64,000 nt of DNA from Echinicola marina (lineage in GTDB: Bacteria; Bacteroidota; Bacteroidia; Cytophagales; Cyclobacteriaceae): the NCBI RefSeq assembly GCF_020463795.1, contig NZ_CP080025.1, positions 5,535,001 to 5,599,000 of the forward strand. Reading direction: 5' to 3'. The notes beneath the pieces are model-generated. The model saw nothing but the letters and a program-made list of their open reading frames with translations. It had not been told where the DNA came from and ran no database searches. This document shows positions 9,542 through 19,099 of this stretch, in pieces. The position numbers and the translations under genes were made by a program. The number at the start of each line of letters is the position of its first letter. Position 1 is the stretch's first letter.

Positions 9542-12500
9542 TTAGAAAGTTATTTGTAAGCCAAGGTTCAACACCTTCTGGTTCAAGTAGGCATCCCCTG
9601 CGGTATTGGTACTAATCTCTGGATCTTGCTGGTATTTATCGTAGCTCGTCCAAGTAAACAAATTATAAGCGTTCAGGTAAACCCTGGTTTTATTGATACC
9701 CCATGGCAATTTGCTACTTGGAAGTTCATAGCCGATATCAATGGTTTTTAAGCGGACATACCAAGCATCAATCAACCAAAAATCAGATGGATAAGCAGCG
9801 CTACTGTTCACGGTAGTTGGATTGGTTGTTAACCTTGGAAAAGTGGCAGTATCAGCGGTCTCAGGTGTCCATCTTTCCAAATGAACTGGCTGGAATTGGC
9901 TTTTGAAAGACTCTATCCCTGTTCCCACTACACTGAAGCTATATCCGAATGAGCCCTGAAACAGGAAGCTTGCACTGAAGCCCTTATAGAAGAAATTTGT
10001 GGACCATCCCAAGGTGGTATTTGGGAGATTAGGCATACCAATAGGACTCTGGTCAATATTATCCAAAACACCATCTCCATTAAGGTCCTTGTATTTTAGA
10101 TCACCGGCTTGGACGGGCACATCGTTTTGGGGAACGGCCACATTATTCTCTGGATCAGTATCATTTAATGTCGCGATATCCTCATCTGTATAGAATCCTT
10201 CAAAGGTATATCCAAAAGGCTGTCCTATAGATTCCCCTGTTTCTGCTAACCAAGGATAAGACTGCTGGGCTTCTGCCTTATAAAGAATTTTGTTTTTCGC
10301 ATAGGAGAACACAAAATTGGTACTGATCTCCAACCCCTTCCGGTTATAAAAACGATAGCCCACCTGACCGTCAAAACCCTGATTTTGGGTCTCTGCCACA
10401 TTGGTTGGGGCTACGCCTACCCCTAACATTAATGGGATATCTTCCCTGGTCACCAATTGGTCAAAGCGGTAATCATAGAAATAATCAACGGTAAAGGTCA
10501 ACCGGCTATTGAACAAATCTCCGTCTACACCTATATCAAATTTCCTTGATTTTTCCCAAGTCACATTTGGATTACCCAAGTCCCCTTCAAAAATCGTAGG
10601 ATAACCAATGCCCGCTGTTTCTCCTAGGATATATCCGCCTCCATTATAATAAACCTGTCTATAAAGATACCGGTCTCCAGAGGTCCTATCGGACCCTACC
10701 AAACCGTAGGACATCCTCAATTTTAATAGATCTACTTTAGGGAATTTCTCCTTAAAAAAGGGTTCTTGGGAAATACTGTAGCCTAATCCCAACGCAGGAA
10801 AGAAACCATAGCGTTTTCCTGTCTCAAACCGGTCTGTACCATTATAGCCAAGGTTAAAATCGATCAAATATTTATCCTTATAGGTATAGGCAGTCTTGGC
10901 CGTAAACCCTTGGAAATTGTTTGGTACTGCCGCCCAGGACACTGCTGTACTACTCTGACGGTTAAACAACAAGGTACCGGCAACATGATGGTCTTCATCA
11001 AAGGTATTATTATAGTTCAGGAAGGCTTGCAGATTGACATTTTTAGAACTGTAATTCTGATTGCCCAATACGGCATAAGTTCCATAAGCATAGTTTCCTC
11101 TTGGATCAATAGAATAGCTATCCGATTCAGGATCATAATGATAAGTCGGATATGAACTTCTAAAAACCTGGCGGTTATTTTCCTCTATACTGGAATAAGC
11201 TATTCTACCCTCAGCACTTAAACCTTTGGTGATAAAGCCCAAGTCTTGATCAAAGCCAAACAAAAAGTTCATATCGGTTCTTCTAGTCCTTGAATACCCT
11301 CCATTAGCTATTCTGGCATTGATCGTAGGCAGTTTTTCATCAGTATCATAAGCATAGGTATAAGAACCATCCGGATTCAATGGAGGAGCCGAATAAGGTC
11401 TGATTTTTGCAAAGTTGTAAATTTCGGAAACCACATTCTGCCCCCGCGGTTCATTGATATTCATAAACCTGGTGGTCACATCAAGTCTTAAACTGGTGGT
11501 TTTGGAAATATCAAAATCCAAATTGGTCCTATAGTTGAACCTGCGGTAAAAATAATTATTGTTCACCTCATTGTTTGGATCAGAGAAGTCCCTCACCAAT
11601 CCATTTTGGGTAAATGCCCCTCCATTGACGAAGTATCTAAGTTTATCATCACCACCTGAAATATCCAAATTGGCATTCCTCTGGGAAGCAAACTGCTTAA
11701 ACACCACATCATACCAGTTGACATCCGGATGACCATAAGGGTCAGTTCCATTTTTGAAGGCTTCCAAGTCCTGCTCATTGAAAGGCTCATTGAGACCATC
11801 ATTTCTATAGGCTTCATTTACCAAAGTGGCTGTATTATAAGCATCCAGAAAAGATGGTTTTCTAACAGGGGTCTGGAAACCTTGTTCCACCCGAAGGTTG
11901 ATTTTGGGTGCACCTTTTTCTCCTCTTCTGGTTTTTACTACTAGCACGCCGTTGGCCCCCTTGATACCATAGATTGCAGTTGTAGAAGCATCCTTCAAAA
12001 TCGAAATACTCTCAATTTCATTGACATTGATCTGAGAAAGTTGATCATAGGAATACTGTACATCATCCACAATGATCAAAGGTTCATTTCCCGCAGGATT
12101 CAGAGAACTTACCCCACGGATAAAGAAATCGGAAGCATCCCTACCAGGCTGTCCTGAGCGCTGTTGACTAAAAAAACCGGGCATCCTACCTTGTAAGGTG
12201 TTTTGTACACTTGGAGTTGGAATGGTCCTAATATCAGCTCCTTTTACCGAACTTACCGCTCCGGTCAGGGTAATCCGCTTGGCCTCACCAAAACCTACCA
12301 CCACCACTTCATCTAAGGCTGTTTCATCCATCTTCATCACCACATCCAGTTTGCTCCTATTGCCTACCTCAAATTCCTGAGGTATAAACCCCACAAAGGA
12401 AAATACCACCACATCTCCAGGAGTTACATTTATCTGGTAAGTACCATCGATATCCGTAGTGGTGCCGTGTGGATTATCTCCTTTGACCACGACGGTAGCT

Positions 12501-12640
12501 CCCGGAAGGGTCTCCCCATCTGAAGAGCTAACGATTCCGCGCAATATGCTATTTTGGGCCATGGCAGTGGATATCAGTCCACATACCAAAAACAGGCTTA
12601 GTTGTATCATCTTTTTCATCATCACTTGATTTAAAGTCAT
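9542..12640 (-). CDS. SusC/RagA-type TonB-dependent outer-membrane transporter
   Basis: This protein of about 1030 residues has a signal peptide (LVCGLISTAMAQ). A carboxypeptidase-like regulatory domain follows (LRGIVSSSDGETLPGATVVV), then a TonB-box-like stretch (ALDEVVVVGFG). The plug carries the SusC signature ILKDASTTAIYGIKGANGVL. A 22-strand barrel follows and ends in aromatic/hydrophobic LNLGLQITF. It should import oligosaccharides with a SusD partner. The frame is open from 12670, overlapping the SusD stop at 12664. I prefer ATG 12640; 12622 (MMKKM) is also possible. It is the last SusC in the operon and directly precedes GH92, with no SusD after it, which is unusual. Confidence 0.93.
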   Translation of the reverse strand: MTLNQVMMKKMIQLSLFLVCGLISTAMAQNSILRGIVSSSDGETLPGATVVVKGDNPHGTTTDIDGTYQINVTPGDVVVFSFVGFIPQEFEVGNRSKLDVVMKMDETALDEVVVVGFGEAKRITLTGAVSSVKGADIRTIPTPSVQNTLQGRMPGFFSQQRSGQPGRDASDFFIRGVSSLNPAGNEPLIIVDDVQYSYDQLSQINVNEIESISILKDASTTAIYGIKGANGVLVVKTRRGEKGAPKINLRVEQGFQTPVRKPSFLDAYNTATLVNEAYRNDGLNEPFNEQDLEAFKNGTDPYGHPDVNWYDVVFKQFASQRNANLDISGGDDKLRYFVNGGAFTQNGLVRDFSDPNNEVNNNYFYRRFNYRTNLDFDISKTTSLRLDVTTRFMNINEPRGQNVVSEIYNFAKIRPYSAPPLNPDGSYTYAYDTDEKLPTINARIANGGYSRTRRTDMNFLFGFDQDLGFITKGLSAEGRIAYSSIEENNRQVFRSSYPTYHYDPESDSYSIDPRGNYAYGTYAVLGNQNYSSKNVNLQAFLNYNNTFDEDHHVAGTLLFNRQSSTAVSWAAVPNNFQGFTAKTAYTYKDKYLIDFNLGYNGTDRFETGKRYGFFPALGLGYSISQEPFFKEKFPKVDLLKLRMSYGLVGSDRTSGDRYLYRQVYYNGGGYILGETAGIGYPTIFEGDLGNPNVTWEKSRKFDIGVDGDLFNSRLTFTVDYFYDYRFDQLVTREDIPLMLGVGVAPTNVAETQNQGFDGQVGYRFYNRKGLEISTNFVFSYAKNKILYKAEAQQSYPWLAETGESIGQPFGYTFEGFYTDEDIATLNDTDPENNVAVPQNDVPVQAGDLKYKDLNGDGVLDNIDQSPIGMPNLPNTTLGWSTNFFYKGFSASFLFQGSFGYSFSVVGTGIESFKSQFQPVHLERWTPETADTATFPRLTTNPTTVNSSAAYPSDFWLIDAWYVRLKTIDIGYELPSSKLPWGINKTRVYLNAYNLFTWTSYDKYQQDPEISTNTAGDAYLNQKVLNLGLQITF

Positions 12641-12663
12641 GTTAAAATGTCCTACCTGGATTA

Positions 12664-14427
12664 TTACCACCCCGGATTTTGGACCATGTTTTTATTGTTC
12701 AAAATCTCCGAATAGGGAATAGGATAAAAATATCTTCTCTCCTCAAAATCCAGTTCCAACAAATCCACTTCATTCACATTAAAGCCTGTGGGCGTCTTTA
12801 CCAACACCAGCCCCCTTACAGGGTTTTCCGGACTATAGACTTCTGATGCTTTTTTCCATCTTCTTAGATCCCAATAGCGGTGTTCTTCAAAGGCAAATTC
12901 TATCCGCTTTTCATTTTGGATTACTTCCCGCATTGCTTCTTTGGTCAGTCCTTGTTGCAAGCCAAACCTTCCATCACTTCCCGGGTCTATTCCGGCCCTT
13001 TCCCTAATGGAAAAAATAACGTCTTCTACCTCTGAAGTAGGTCCTGAGACTTCATTTTGGGCCTCTGCAAAGCTCATCAAAACCTCTGCATACCTCAATT
13101 CGATCCAATTGTGCCGTACATTTGCATAAGCATCCTGGTTTTCGAAATTGCCCATAAACTTCCTCATATAGTAGCTCGTCTTGGTTTTTTGACTGGCGCC
13201 TTTAGGATTGTCTTTTCCTCCCTCAAAAGTTTCTATCTCCTTGTTTAGCCATGTGGCGGTATTATGAAGTACAGTAGCCTTGAGCCTCGGATCGCGGTTT
13301 TCATAAGGTCTAAAAGGCAGATAACTATAGGCAGAAGTTGGGTCATCTATGGTCTTTCCGTCTTTCATCAAGAAAGCATCCACTAGATTTTGGCTGGGAC
13401 TGGTCCTTCCTTGTCCAAGATTGTTTCCTGAATACCCTACTGGCCCATTTGTGGCTTCTATATTAGTATTGTTTCCTCCTTGTCTAAAAAAGATAATTTC
13501 TGGATTACCATCAGTTATAAAAACATCCTTAAAGCTTGAATTCAACGAGAAGTTATGCCCATAGTTATCCATAAAATACCTAGCGGCATCTGCTGCCCTC
13601 TGCCAGCGCTGTTCATCATATTGTGCATATCCCAGTAATGCTTTCTCTTCAGCTGATTGTCCTATATTCCCACCATTGAACAATGGGCTTGCCGCATATA
13701 ACAAAACCCTCACCCGCAACGCCATAGCTGCTTCTGCTGTCACTACATGGGCCTCACTGGTAAGATCGGCCAGTGGATAGGTTCTCAGACCATCTTCAAT
13801 ATCCTCCAACTCGCTTATGATGTACTCCAAACATTCCTCGAAGGAATTCCTAGGCAGTTCTAGATCATCATCCAGGCCCAAGATGGTATCTCCCATTAAA
13901 GGCATTCCTCCAAAGCGCTTAAGCAGTTCAAAATAATGATATGCCCTGATAAACCGTGCTTCATTTTTCCAGGCCAAATTGAGCGGCATTCCATCCCCAA
14001 AAGTATCTTTCAAAGGCACCTTATCGATGTTTGCAATAAATATATTGGCCATTCTTATCGCTTGATAATTGACAGCCAGGTTCATCACAGACCCAATCAT
14101 ATTGGTTTGGGTATACCTGCCCATCGCCAATCGATCCACATCGGATTCATTGATGGTGGAAGAAATCGCATCATCAGTAGCGGCATCCAGATAATCCCCA
14201 CCGATCCTATTGTGCCGGTTATACATCGTACTGTATATGGCCGCCAAATTTTGTCTCGCCTGTACTCCCAGGGAATCAGTGGTCGAGAAAACAAAGTCTT
14301 CTGTAAACTGCTCTACCGGAATGGCTTCAAAATCCTCCTCACAAGAAGCAAAGGCCAGTAACGCTGTACTTAGGCAAAACACCTTTAATCCATTAGATAA
14401 ACTATTTATATATGATCTTTTCATCAT
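12664..14427 (-). CDS. SusD/RagB-type glycan-binding lipoprotein (second of two)
   Basis: This 587-residue protein has a lipoprotein signal peptide ending at the lipobox FASC. It carries the SusD TPR-like core (NEARFIRAYHYFELLKRFGG, then ALRVRVLLYAASPLFNG) and the C-terminal signature EKRIEFAFEEHRYWDLRRWK ending in NKNMVQNPGW. It caps a SusC barrel and binds oligosaccharide at the cell surface. It starts 22 bp after the SusC at 14450-17599 and is followed at once by the SusC at 9542, so it lies between two SusC genes. The first pairing is the conventional order. Confidence 0.94.
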   Translation of the reverse strand: MMKRSYINSLSNGLKVFCLSTALLAFASCEEDFEAIPVEQFTEDFVFSTTDSLGVQARQNLAAIYSTMYNRHNRIGGDYLDAATDDAISSTINESDVDRLAMGRYTQTNMIGSVMNLAVNYQAIRMANIFIANIDKVPLKDTFGDGMPLNLAWKNEARFIRAYHYFELLKRFGGMPLMGDTILGLDDDLELPRNSFEECLEYIISELEDIEDGLRTYPLADLTSEAHVVTAEAAMALRVRVLLYAASPLFNGGNIGQSAEEKALLGYAQYDEQRWQRAADAARYFMDNYGHNFSLNSSFKDVFITDGNPEIIFFRQGGNNTNIEATNGPVGYSGNNLGQGRTSPSQNLVDAFLMKDGKTIDDPTSAYSYLPFRPYENRDPRLKATVLHNTATWLNKEIETFEGGKDNPKGASQKTKTSYYMRKFMGNFENQDAYANVRHNWIELRYAEVLMSFAEAQNEVSGPTSEVEDVIFSIRERAGIDPGSDGRFGLQQGLTKEAMREVIQNEKRIEFAFEEHRYWDLRRWKKASEVYSPENPVRGLVLVKTPTGFNVNEVDLLELDFEERRYFYPIPYSEILNNKNMVQNPGW

Positions 14428-14449
14428 TCGCTTGGTCTAGGGTTTAATG

Positions 14450-17400
14450 TTAAAGTTTGATATTGAGACCGCCGCTGATCACACGCGTGTTGGGGTAACT
14501 GGTAAAATTGGTTACCTCAGGATCTACCCAACTGTAATGACTGAAAGTAAACAGGTTGGTGGCATTGGCGAAGATTCTCACTTGGGCATTGGCTATTTTT
14601 CTTGAAAGTGTTGGAGGCAAAGTATAGCCTATACTTACATTCTTCACCCTGACATAATCTCCATCCTTGATCATATGGCTGCCTGTGGCAAAACCGGGGC
14701 TGATATTATAAAGATTACCTCCTGCAGTCAAGCGGGGATGGGTAGCGATGTCCTTATTTTCCGGTGTCCACCTTCCCAAAACAGGTTGATAAGCCTGCCC
14801 GTATTGCTGTCCATACACTTGGAATCCAGCTTGCATCACATCATTGTTGATATTTATATCACGGTTATATGCCCCCTGAAGCAACACACTAAAGTCCAAT
14901 CCTTTTACATTAAAACCGGCCGTTAATCCAAAAAATGAATAGGGTTTCAAACCTGCTATGGCCGTATGGTCAAACTCATTGATCAAACCATCTCCATTGA
15001 GGTCTTTGTATTTCATGTCTCCTGGTTTTACCTCATAGCCTTCAAACAGGGCATAATTTTCTATCTCTTCTACAGAGGTAAAATAGCCATCTGCAACATA
15101 TCCAAAGGTAGTACCTACTGGTTTCCCTGTCCTTCTGCGATATGCTTCCTCTATATCCTGCTCATCCATATAAAGCACCTCTGAGCGGTTTTGGGTCCAA
15201 TTGCCCGTTAGGAAATAATTGAAACTACCAATATTATTCTGATAAGTAAGTGCCAGTTCCACCCCTGTTCGTAGTTGTTCTCCTATATTTTCTACAGGAA
15301 ACTCAAAACCACCAAAAGCAATGGTTTTTCCTCTTACCTGAAGCATATCGAAATAAATATCACGGTAATAGTCACCACTAAAGCTTAAGCGATTATTCCA
15401 CATGGAGAGGTCAATTCCGATATTTAGCTTATTAGCCTTTTCCCAAGTTAAATTGGGGTTGGCCATAGGATTGTTTTGGATCGTTGCGATCTGATTAAAT
15501 TCAGAATAACCTTGCAAATAGGTATAGTCTGTCACACTGTTTCGGTAAGACTGGCGCCAATTATAATAACCCGCATTGTCAATACCGTTACCTGTCTTTC
15601 CATAGATCCCCCTGATTTTCAATTGTTCTAACCAGTCAGCATTGAGCAAGAAATCTTCCTTGGCAATATCCCAGCCCAATCCGAAGGCATAAAATCCACC
15701 TCCCTGCATTCCAGGACGATATCCATTGTACTTACTGTACACAATGGCCGCTTCTGCCATGTACTTCTTGGCAAAATCGTATTTGGCCTTGAAGGCGCCA
15801 TTGAAAGGCCTTCTTGGTAGATCATAGTTGATTGTTTCTACTTTTTTGTCCGCAAATAGGGTCCCTGTCACATGATGCTTTCCAAATGAACGGTCATAGG
15901 TCAAATCCAACTGACCATACCAGCTATTATAGGTGGAAACAGGGGTATAACTATTGGACTGGGCTTGGTTACTTCCATAGGTCGTATAGGTTCCTTCTTC
16001 TAAAGAAGCACCTTCCTCCAGCAAAAACTGGTATACTATGCTCCGCTTATTCCTAACAATAGCGGATTGAGCCTGGGTAGAAACATTGGAAGTCGCACTC
16101 ATGCTTAAACCCTCTATGAACTTATTAAAATCGTAATCCAGCTTGATGTTCACCATGGCATCCTTGCTATAGTTGGCGATATAACCGGAGTTCACCGTTT
16201 GTGCCATCAGGTTATTGGTGAACGAGGTATTCCCTCCATATGAGCCATTGGGATTATAAACAGGATAAGCATTGTTTGGCGTTCTGAAGATGTCGTTTAA
16301 GATATTAAAAGCACCAGCTCCAGGTTGATTCCCATCTTCAATTCTACCAAAAATGGTGGCATTTACGGTAAAATCTTCAGTAACATCCACATCTACGCTA
16401 GAAGTAATCAAATACCTATCATATCCCAAGTTGGTATTATAGGAATTGGCATCAGATGTAATGAAATGTCCTTGTTGGTTCATATAACTAAGTCCCACAT
16501 AATACCTAGCTGCTCCTCCGGCACCATTTACATTAAGGTTATAAGAGGAAATAGGCGCATCCCTTTTCAATACCTCATCATACCAGTTGACATCCGGATG
16601 AGTATAAGGAGAGCTGCCATTGAGGTATTTTTGAAAATCGGAAGAAGTATAGGCTGGTAATTTACCATCATACTGCAAGGCCTCATTAAGCATATAAGCA
16701 TATTGGTAAGCAGACAATGGCTTGGGAACATTCATTAAGCGCTGCATACCTCCCTGCCCTGTAAAAGAGAGTCTAAACTGATCATCTTTTGGCTTTTTGG
16801 TTTCTATCAGCAAAACCCCCCTACTGCTTCGCATCCCCATCAAAATGGAAGAAAGGGCATCCTTTTGGAGGGTAACGGATTCCACATTTTCTGGATCGAT
16901 CGAAAACAAATCCCTTTGGATACCATCGATTACTGTCACAGGGCCTTGCCCTCTGGCACTGAACCAAAATTGCTTGTTATCGCTTGGGGTACCTCTACCG
17001 TTAACAGGGATATTTCCGATAATATCCGCATTACTATTACCACTAGTGCTAGGATTAGCCATCCCAGAATGCTGTGACACATCCAAGCCTGCTATCCGTC
17101 CTGGCAATGCATGTAAAATCGTATTGCCCAAAGTAGTGCTGAGTTGATCGGTATAAACGGCCGAAGATGCCCCTAAATAAACTTCAGGATCAGCATCACC
17201 ATATAGGGTCTCCATCCTTTTGGGAGATTTGACAAAACGTTCCATTAGATAAACAGCACTCACATCTCCTTCCCGGGATTCAGGTCCGATTTTTTTGCGG
17301 ATCACATAAAAGCCCTCGTGATGGAAGCTAAATACGCCATCCAACTCTTTATCTAAATAGATGATGCCCTCTTCATTACTAGAGGCGATAAAATTTCCGG

Positions 17401-17599
17401 CACCATCTTTCATTTCCACCCCACTCACGGGATTACCATAATCATCCATAATGATCACACTAGGACCAAGCACCGTCGTACCTAGGTCTTTTTCTTCTTG
17501 CGCAAGCATGATGTGGGGCAAAAGCACACCAAGCACCATGATGATGATCGCCCGCCTTATATATCTTAAATGACAATCTGTATTCATTTTCAAAATCAT
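14450..17599 (-). CDS. SusC/RagA-type TonB-dependent transporter, divergent plug
   Basis: This 1049-residue transporter has a signal peptide ending at HIMLAQ. The regulatory domain is diverged (VIIMDDYGNPVSGVEMKDG). The plug reads VTVIDGIQRDLFSIDPENVE, then LQKDALSSILMGMRSSRG, so the usual IYG-x-RGANG motif is replaced by LMGMRSSRG. A TonB-dependent barrel follows and ends in VISGGLNIKL. It lies 19 bp after the DUF4961-like gene and 22 bp before SusD, so translation is probably linked. ATG 17587 (MNTD) is an alternative start. It belongs to a separate SusC branch from the 9542-12640 protein, so the two probably handle different oligosaccharides or linkages. Confidence 0.92.
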   Translation of the reverse strand: MILKMNTDCHLRYIRRAIIIMVLGVLLPHIMLAQEEKDLGTTVLGPSVIIMDDYGNPVSGVEMKDGAGNFIASSNEEGIIYLDKELDGVFSFHHEGFYVIRKKIGPESREGDVSAVYLMERFVKSPKRMETLYGDADPEVYLGASSAVYTDQLSTTLGNTILHALPGRIAGLDVSQHSGMANPSTSGNSNADIIGNIPVNGRGTPSDNKQFWFSARGQGPVTVIDGIQRDLFSIDPENVESVTLQKDALSSILMGMRSSRGVLLIETKKPKDDQFRLSFTGQGGMQRLMNVPKPLSAYQYAYMLNEALQYDGKLPAYTSSDFQKYLNGSSPYTHPDVNWYDEVLKRDAPISSYNLNVNGAGGAARYYVGLSYMNQQGHFITSDANSYNTNLGYDRYLITSSVDVDVTEDFTVNATIFGRIEDGNQPGAGAFNILNDIFRTPNNAYPVYNPNGSYGGNTSFTNNLMAQTVNSGYIANYSKDAMVNIKLDYDFNKFIEGLSMSATSNVSTQAQSAIVRNKRSIVYQFLLEEGASLEEGTYTTYGSNQAQSNSYTPVSTYNSWYGQLDLTYDRSFGKHHVTGTLFADKKVETINYDLPRRPFNGAFKAKYDFAKKYMAEAAIVYSKYNGYRPGMQGGGFYAFGLGWDIAKEDFLLNADWLEQLKIRGIYGKTGNGIDNAGYYNWRQSYRNSVTDYTYLQGYSEFNQIATIQNNPMANPNLTWEKANKLNIGIDLSMWNNRLSFSGDYYRDIYFDMLQVRGKTIAFGGFEFPVENIGEQLRTGVELALTYQNNIGSFNYFLTGNWTQNRSEVLYMDEQDIEEAYRRRTGKPVGTTFGYVADGYFTSVEEIENYALFEGYEVKPGDMKYKDLNGDGLINEFDHTAIAGLKPYSFFGLTAGFNVKGLDFSVLLQGAYNRDININNDVMQAGFQVYGQQYGQAYQPVLGRWTPENKDIATHPRLTAGGNLYNISPGFATGSHMIKDGDYVRVKNVSIGYTLPPTLSRKIANAQVRIFANATNLFTFSHYSWVDPEVTNFTSYPNTRVISGGLNIKL

Positions 17600-17618
17600 T
17601 TGGTCATTAGAGGTTTAT

Positions 17619-18620
17619 TTATTCGCACTTGAACGTGTATACAAATGGACTTGACGGAACGCCATCTTCCTCCTCCTGCAACTCAACAGATCCATCTGCA
17701 TTGGTAAAAGTGTACTCCATCCTAAGGATATTTTCATCCTCTGGCACTCCATAGAAGCCTGCTGGCCAAAAGGTCAGGCTATAGGTTCTTCCAAAGGTGG
17801 ATTCTTTCATCATCTTTGTTTTGGAAGTAGCATCGCACACTGTATAGACATTGCCTTTATCAGTAATAACTTTGGAACACAAATAGATATCTTCATAAGG
17901 ATCCAATGGATTATCACCAATGTCCCCTTGATACCTCAAGGTCACGATATCATCCTTGCTCGCGGTAAGCGGTTGGGCAGAATTAAAATGCAATTCACAA
18001 AAATCAGTCACATCACCTTCTCCATCAGTCACAGAAATACAATCCGTAAACTGCACTTTAAAATGATCCGTATTTTGTCCCAAACCGTCATTGGTGTGGT
18101 TGACAAAGAATCCCAATTTCACCTTCAGGTTATCAGGTCCAATTTTTGTTTTTATAGCAATATCTGCAGTGATATCTTCCCCATTGGCCACATTATAGAC
18201 CCTATCTGACCAGTAGGCAACCCACTCCATATCATCTAACACATTCGGTCCAAAACCATATTTGGCCTTAATGCCTTGTGACCAAGTCACCCCTCCACCA
18301 TTCTTGGGCAGACTTTCCGTGGGGATCAGTGACATGTTCATTTGCCCTTCATCGATGCTGCTGGTATAAGTAACTGTAGTATTTTCTGCAGCTCTCCAGC
18401 TTTTGGGCACCAAATATCCAATCACCAGCCTTACATTGTCACTGTTTTCGGCAGCATCCACCCTTACTTTCATATGGAAGGTGGCCTCTTCATTTGCCAC
18501 CACCGTGTCCGGATATTCAATACCATCCAAAAAAAGACACATGGTCAGCAAAAAAGCCACAACGGCTATCAGCACATTGGTATAAATCCACTTTTTATTG
18601 ATCATTCTTAAATACTTCAT
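17619..18620 (-). CDS. DUF4961-like exported protein of a SusC/D operon
   Basis: This 333-residue protein has one N-terminal hydrophobic segment (NVLIAVVAFLLTMC) that may be a signal anchor or lipoprotein signal. The rest looks beta-rich, with immunoglobulin-like stretches (PDTVVANEEATFHMKVRVDA, then SKDDIVTLRYQGD). I recognise the arrangement as DUF4961, a family of unknown function found in Bacteroidota SusC/D operons; that name is recalled, not searched. Its ATG overlaps the stop of the upstream DUF5004-like gene (ATGA), so the two are translationally coupled. It may be a surface glycan-binding protein; no catalytic motif is visible. Confidence 0.65.
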   Translation of the reverse strand: MKYLRMINKKWIYTNVLIAVVAFLLTMCLFLDGIEYPDTVVANEEATFHMKVRVDAAENSDNVRLVIGYLVPKSWRAAENTTVTYTSSIDEGQMNMSLIPTESLPKNGGGVTWSQGIKAKYGFGPNVLDDMEWVAYWSDRVYNVANGEDITADIAIKTKIGPDNLKVKLGFFVNHTNDGLGQNTDHFKVQFTDCISVTDGEGDVTDFCELHFNSAQPLTASKDDIVTLRYQGDIGDNPLDPYEDIYLCSKVITDKGNVYTVCDATSKTKMMKESTFGRTYSLTFWPAGFYGVPEDENILRMEYTFTNADGSVELQEEEDGVPSSPFVYTFKCE

Positions 18621-19075
18621 TCTTTCACACGTTCAAGTACATACTCATAAGCATTATTGGAACAGCCTGGGCTAAAAATCAATCGTATCTCACGATCCCC
18701 ATTGGCAATAGGAAAGTCAAATTCGGTATTGAGTGCTTCCCCACCAGTAGGAGTCATGCTGATATAAAATGGATATTGGGGATCATCCAAATGCCACTCG
18801 CCGGTGTTTCTCACCAAAAAAGGCAGGTAGTTACTGACTTGGTAAGTATGGTCCTCAGAAAAAGTAATCCTGAACTGGGTAAAATCCATCATCTCAGTAA
18901 TGTCAAGTTCATTCCGGAAGGCCTTTTTTATTTGCCATTCCCCACTGATATCCTTGACACTCTCCTGAATGGTCTCCTCTTGATTTTCACCGATCAGCTC
19001 CATACAGGAGCTAAAGATCAAGCTAAGTACGGCACATAACAGCCCGCACTTAAGTATTCTTAGTGTATCCTTCAT
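18617..19075 (-). CDS. DUF5004-like lipoprotein
   Basis: This 152-residue protein has a clear lipoprotein signal (LSLIFSSC). The mature part resembles a lipocalin-like beta-barrel (DISGEWQIKKAF, then RITFSEDHTYQVSNYLPFLV, then NTGEWHLDDPQYPFYISM), as in the DUF5004 family. It is 24 bp after a SusD gene and overlaps the next gene by 4 bp. The function is unknown; position suggests an accessory glycan-binding or assembly role in the SusC/D complex. Confidence 0.65.
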   Translation of the reverse strand: MKDTLRILKCGLLCAVLSLIFSSCMELIGENQEETIQESVKDISGEWQIKKAFRNELDITEMMDFTQFRITFSEDHTYQVSNYLPFLVRNTGEWHLDDPQYPFYISMTPTGGEALNTEFDFPIANGDREIRLIFSPGCSNNAYEYVLERVKE

Positions 19076-19099
19076 TTCGGGTAAATTGTTGATAAATGA

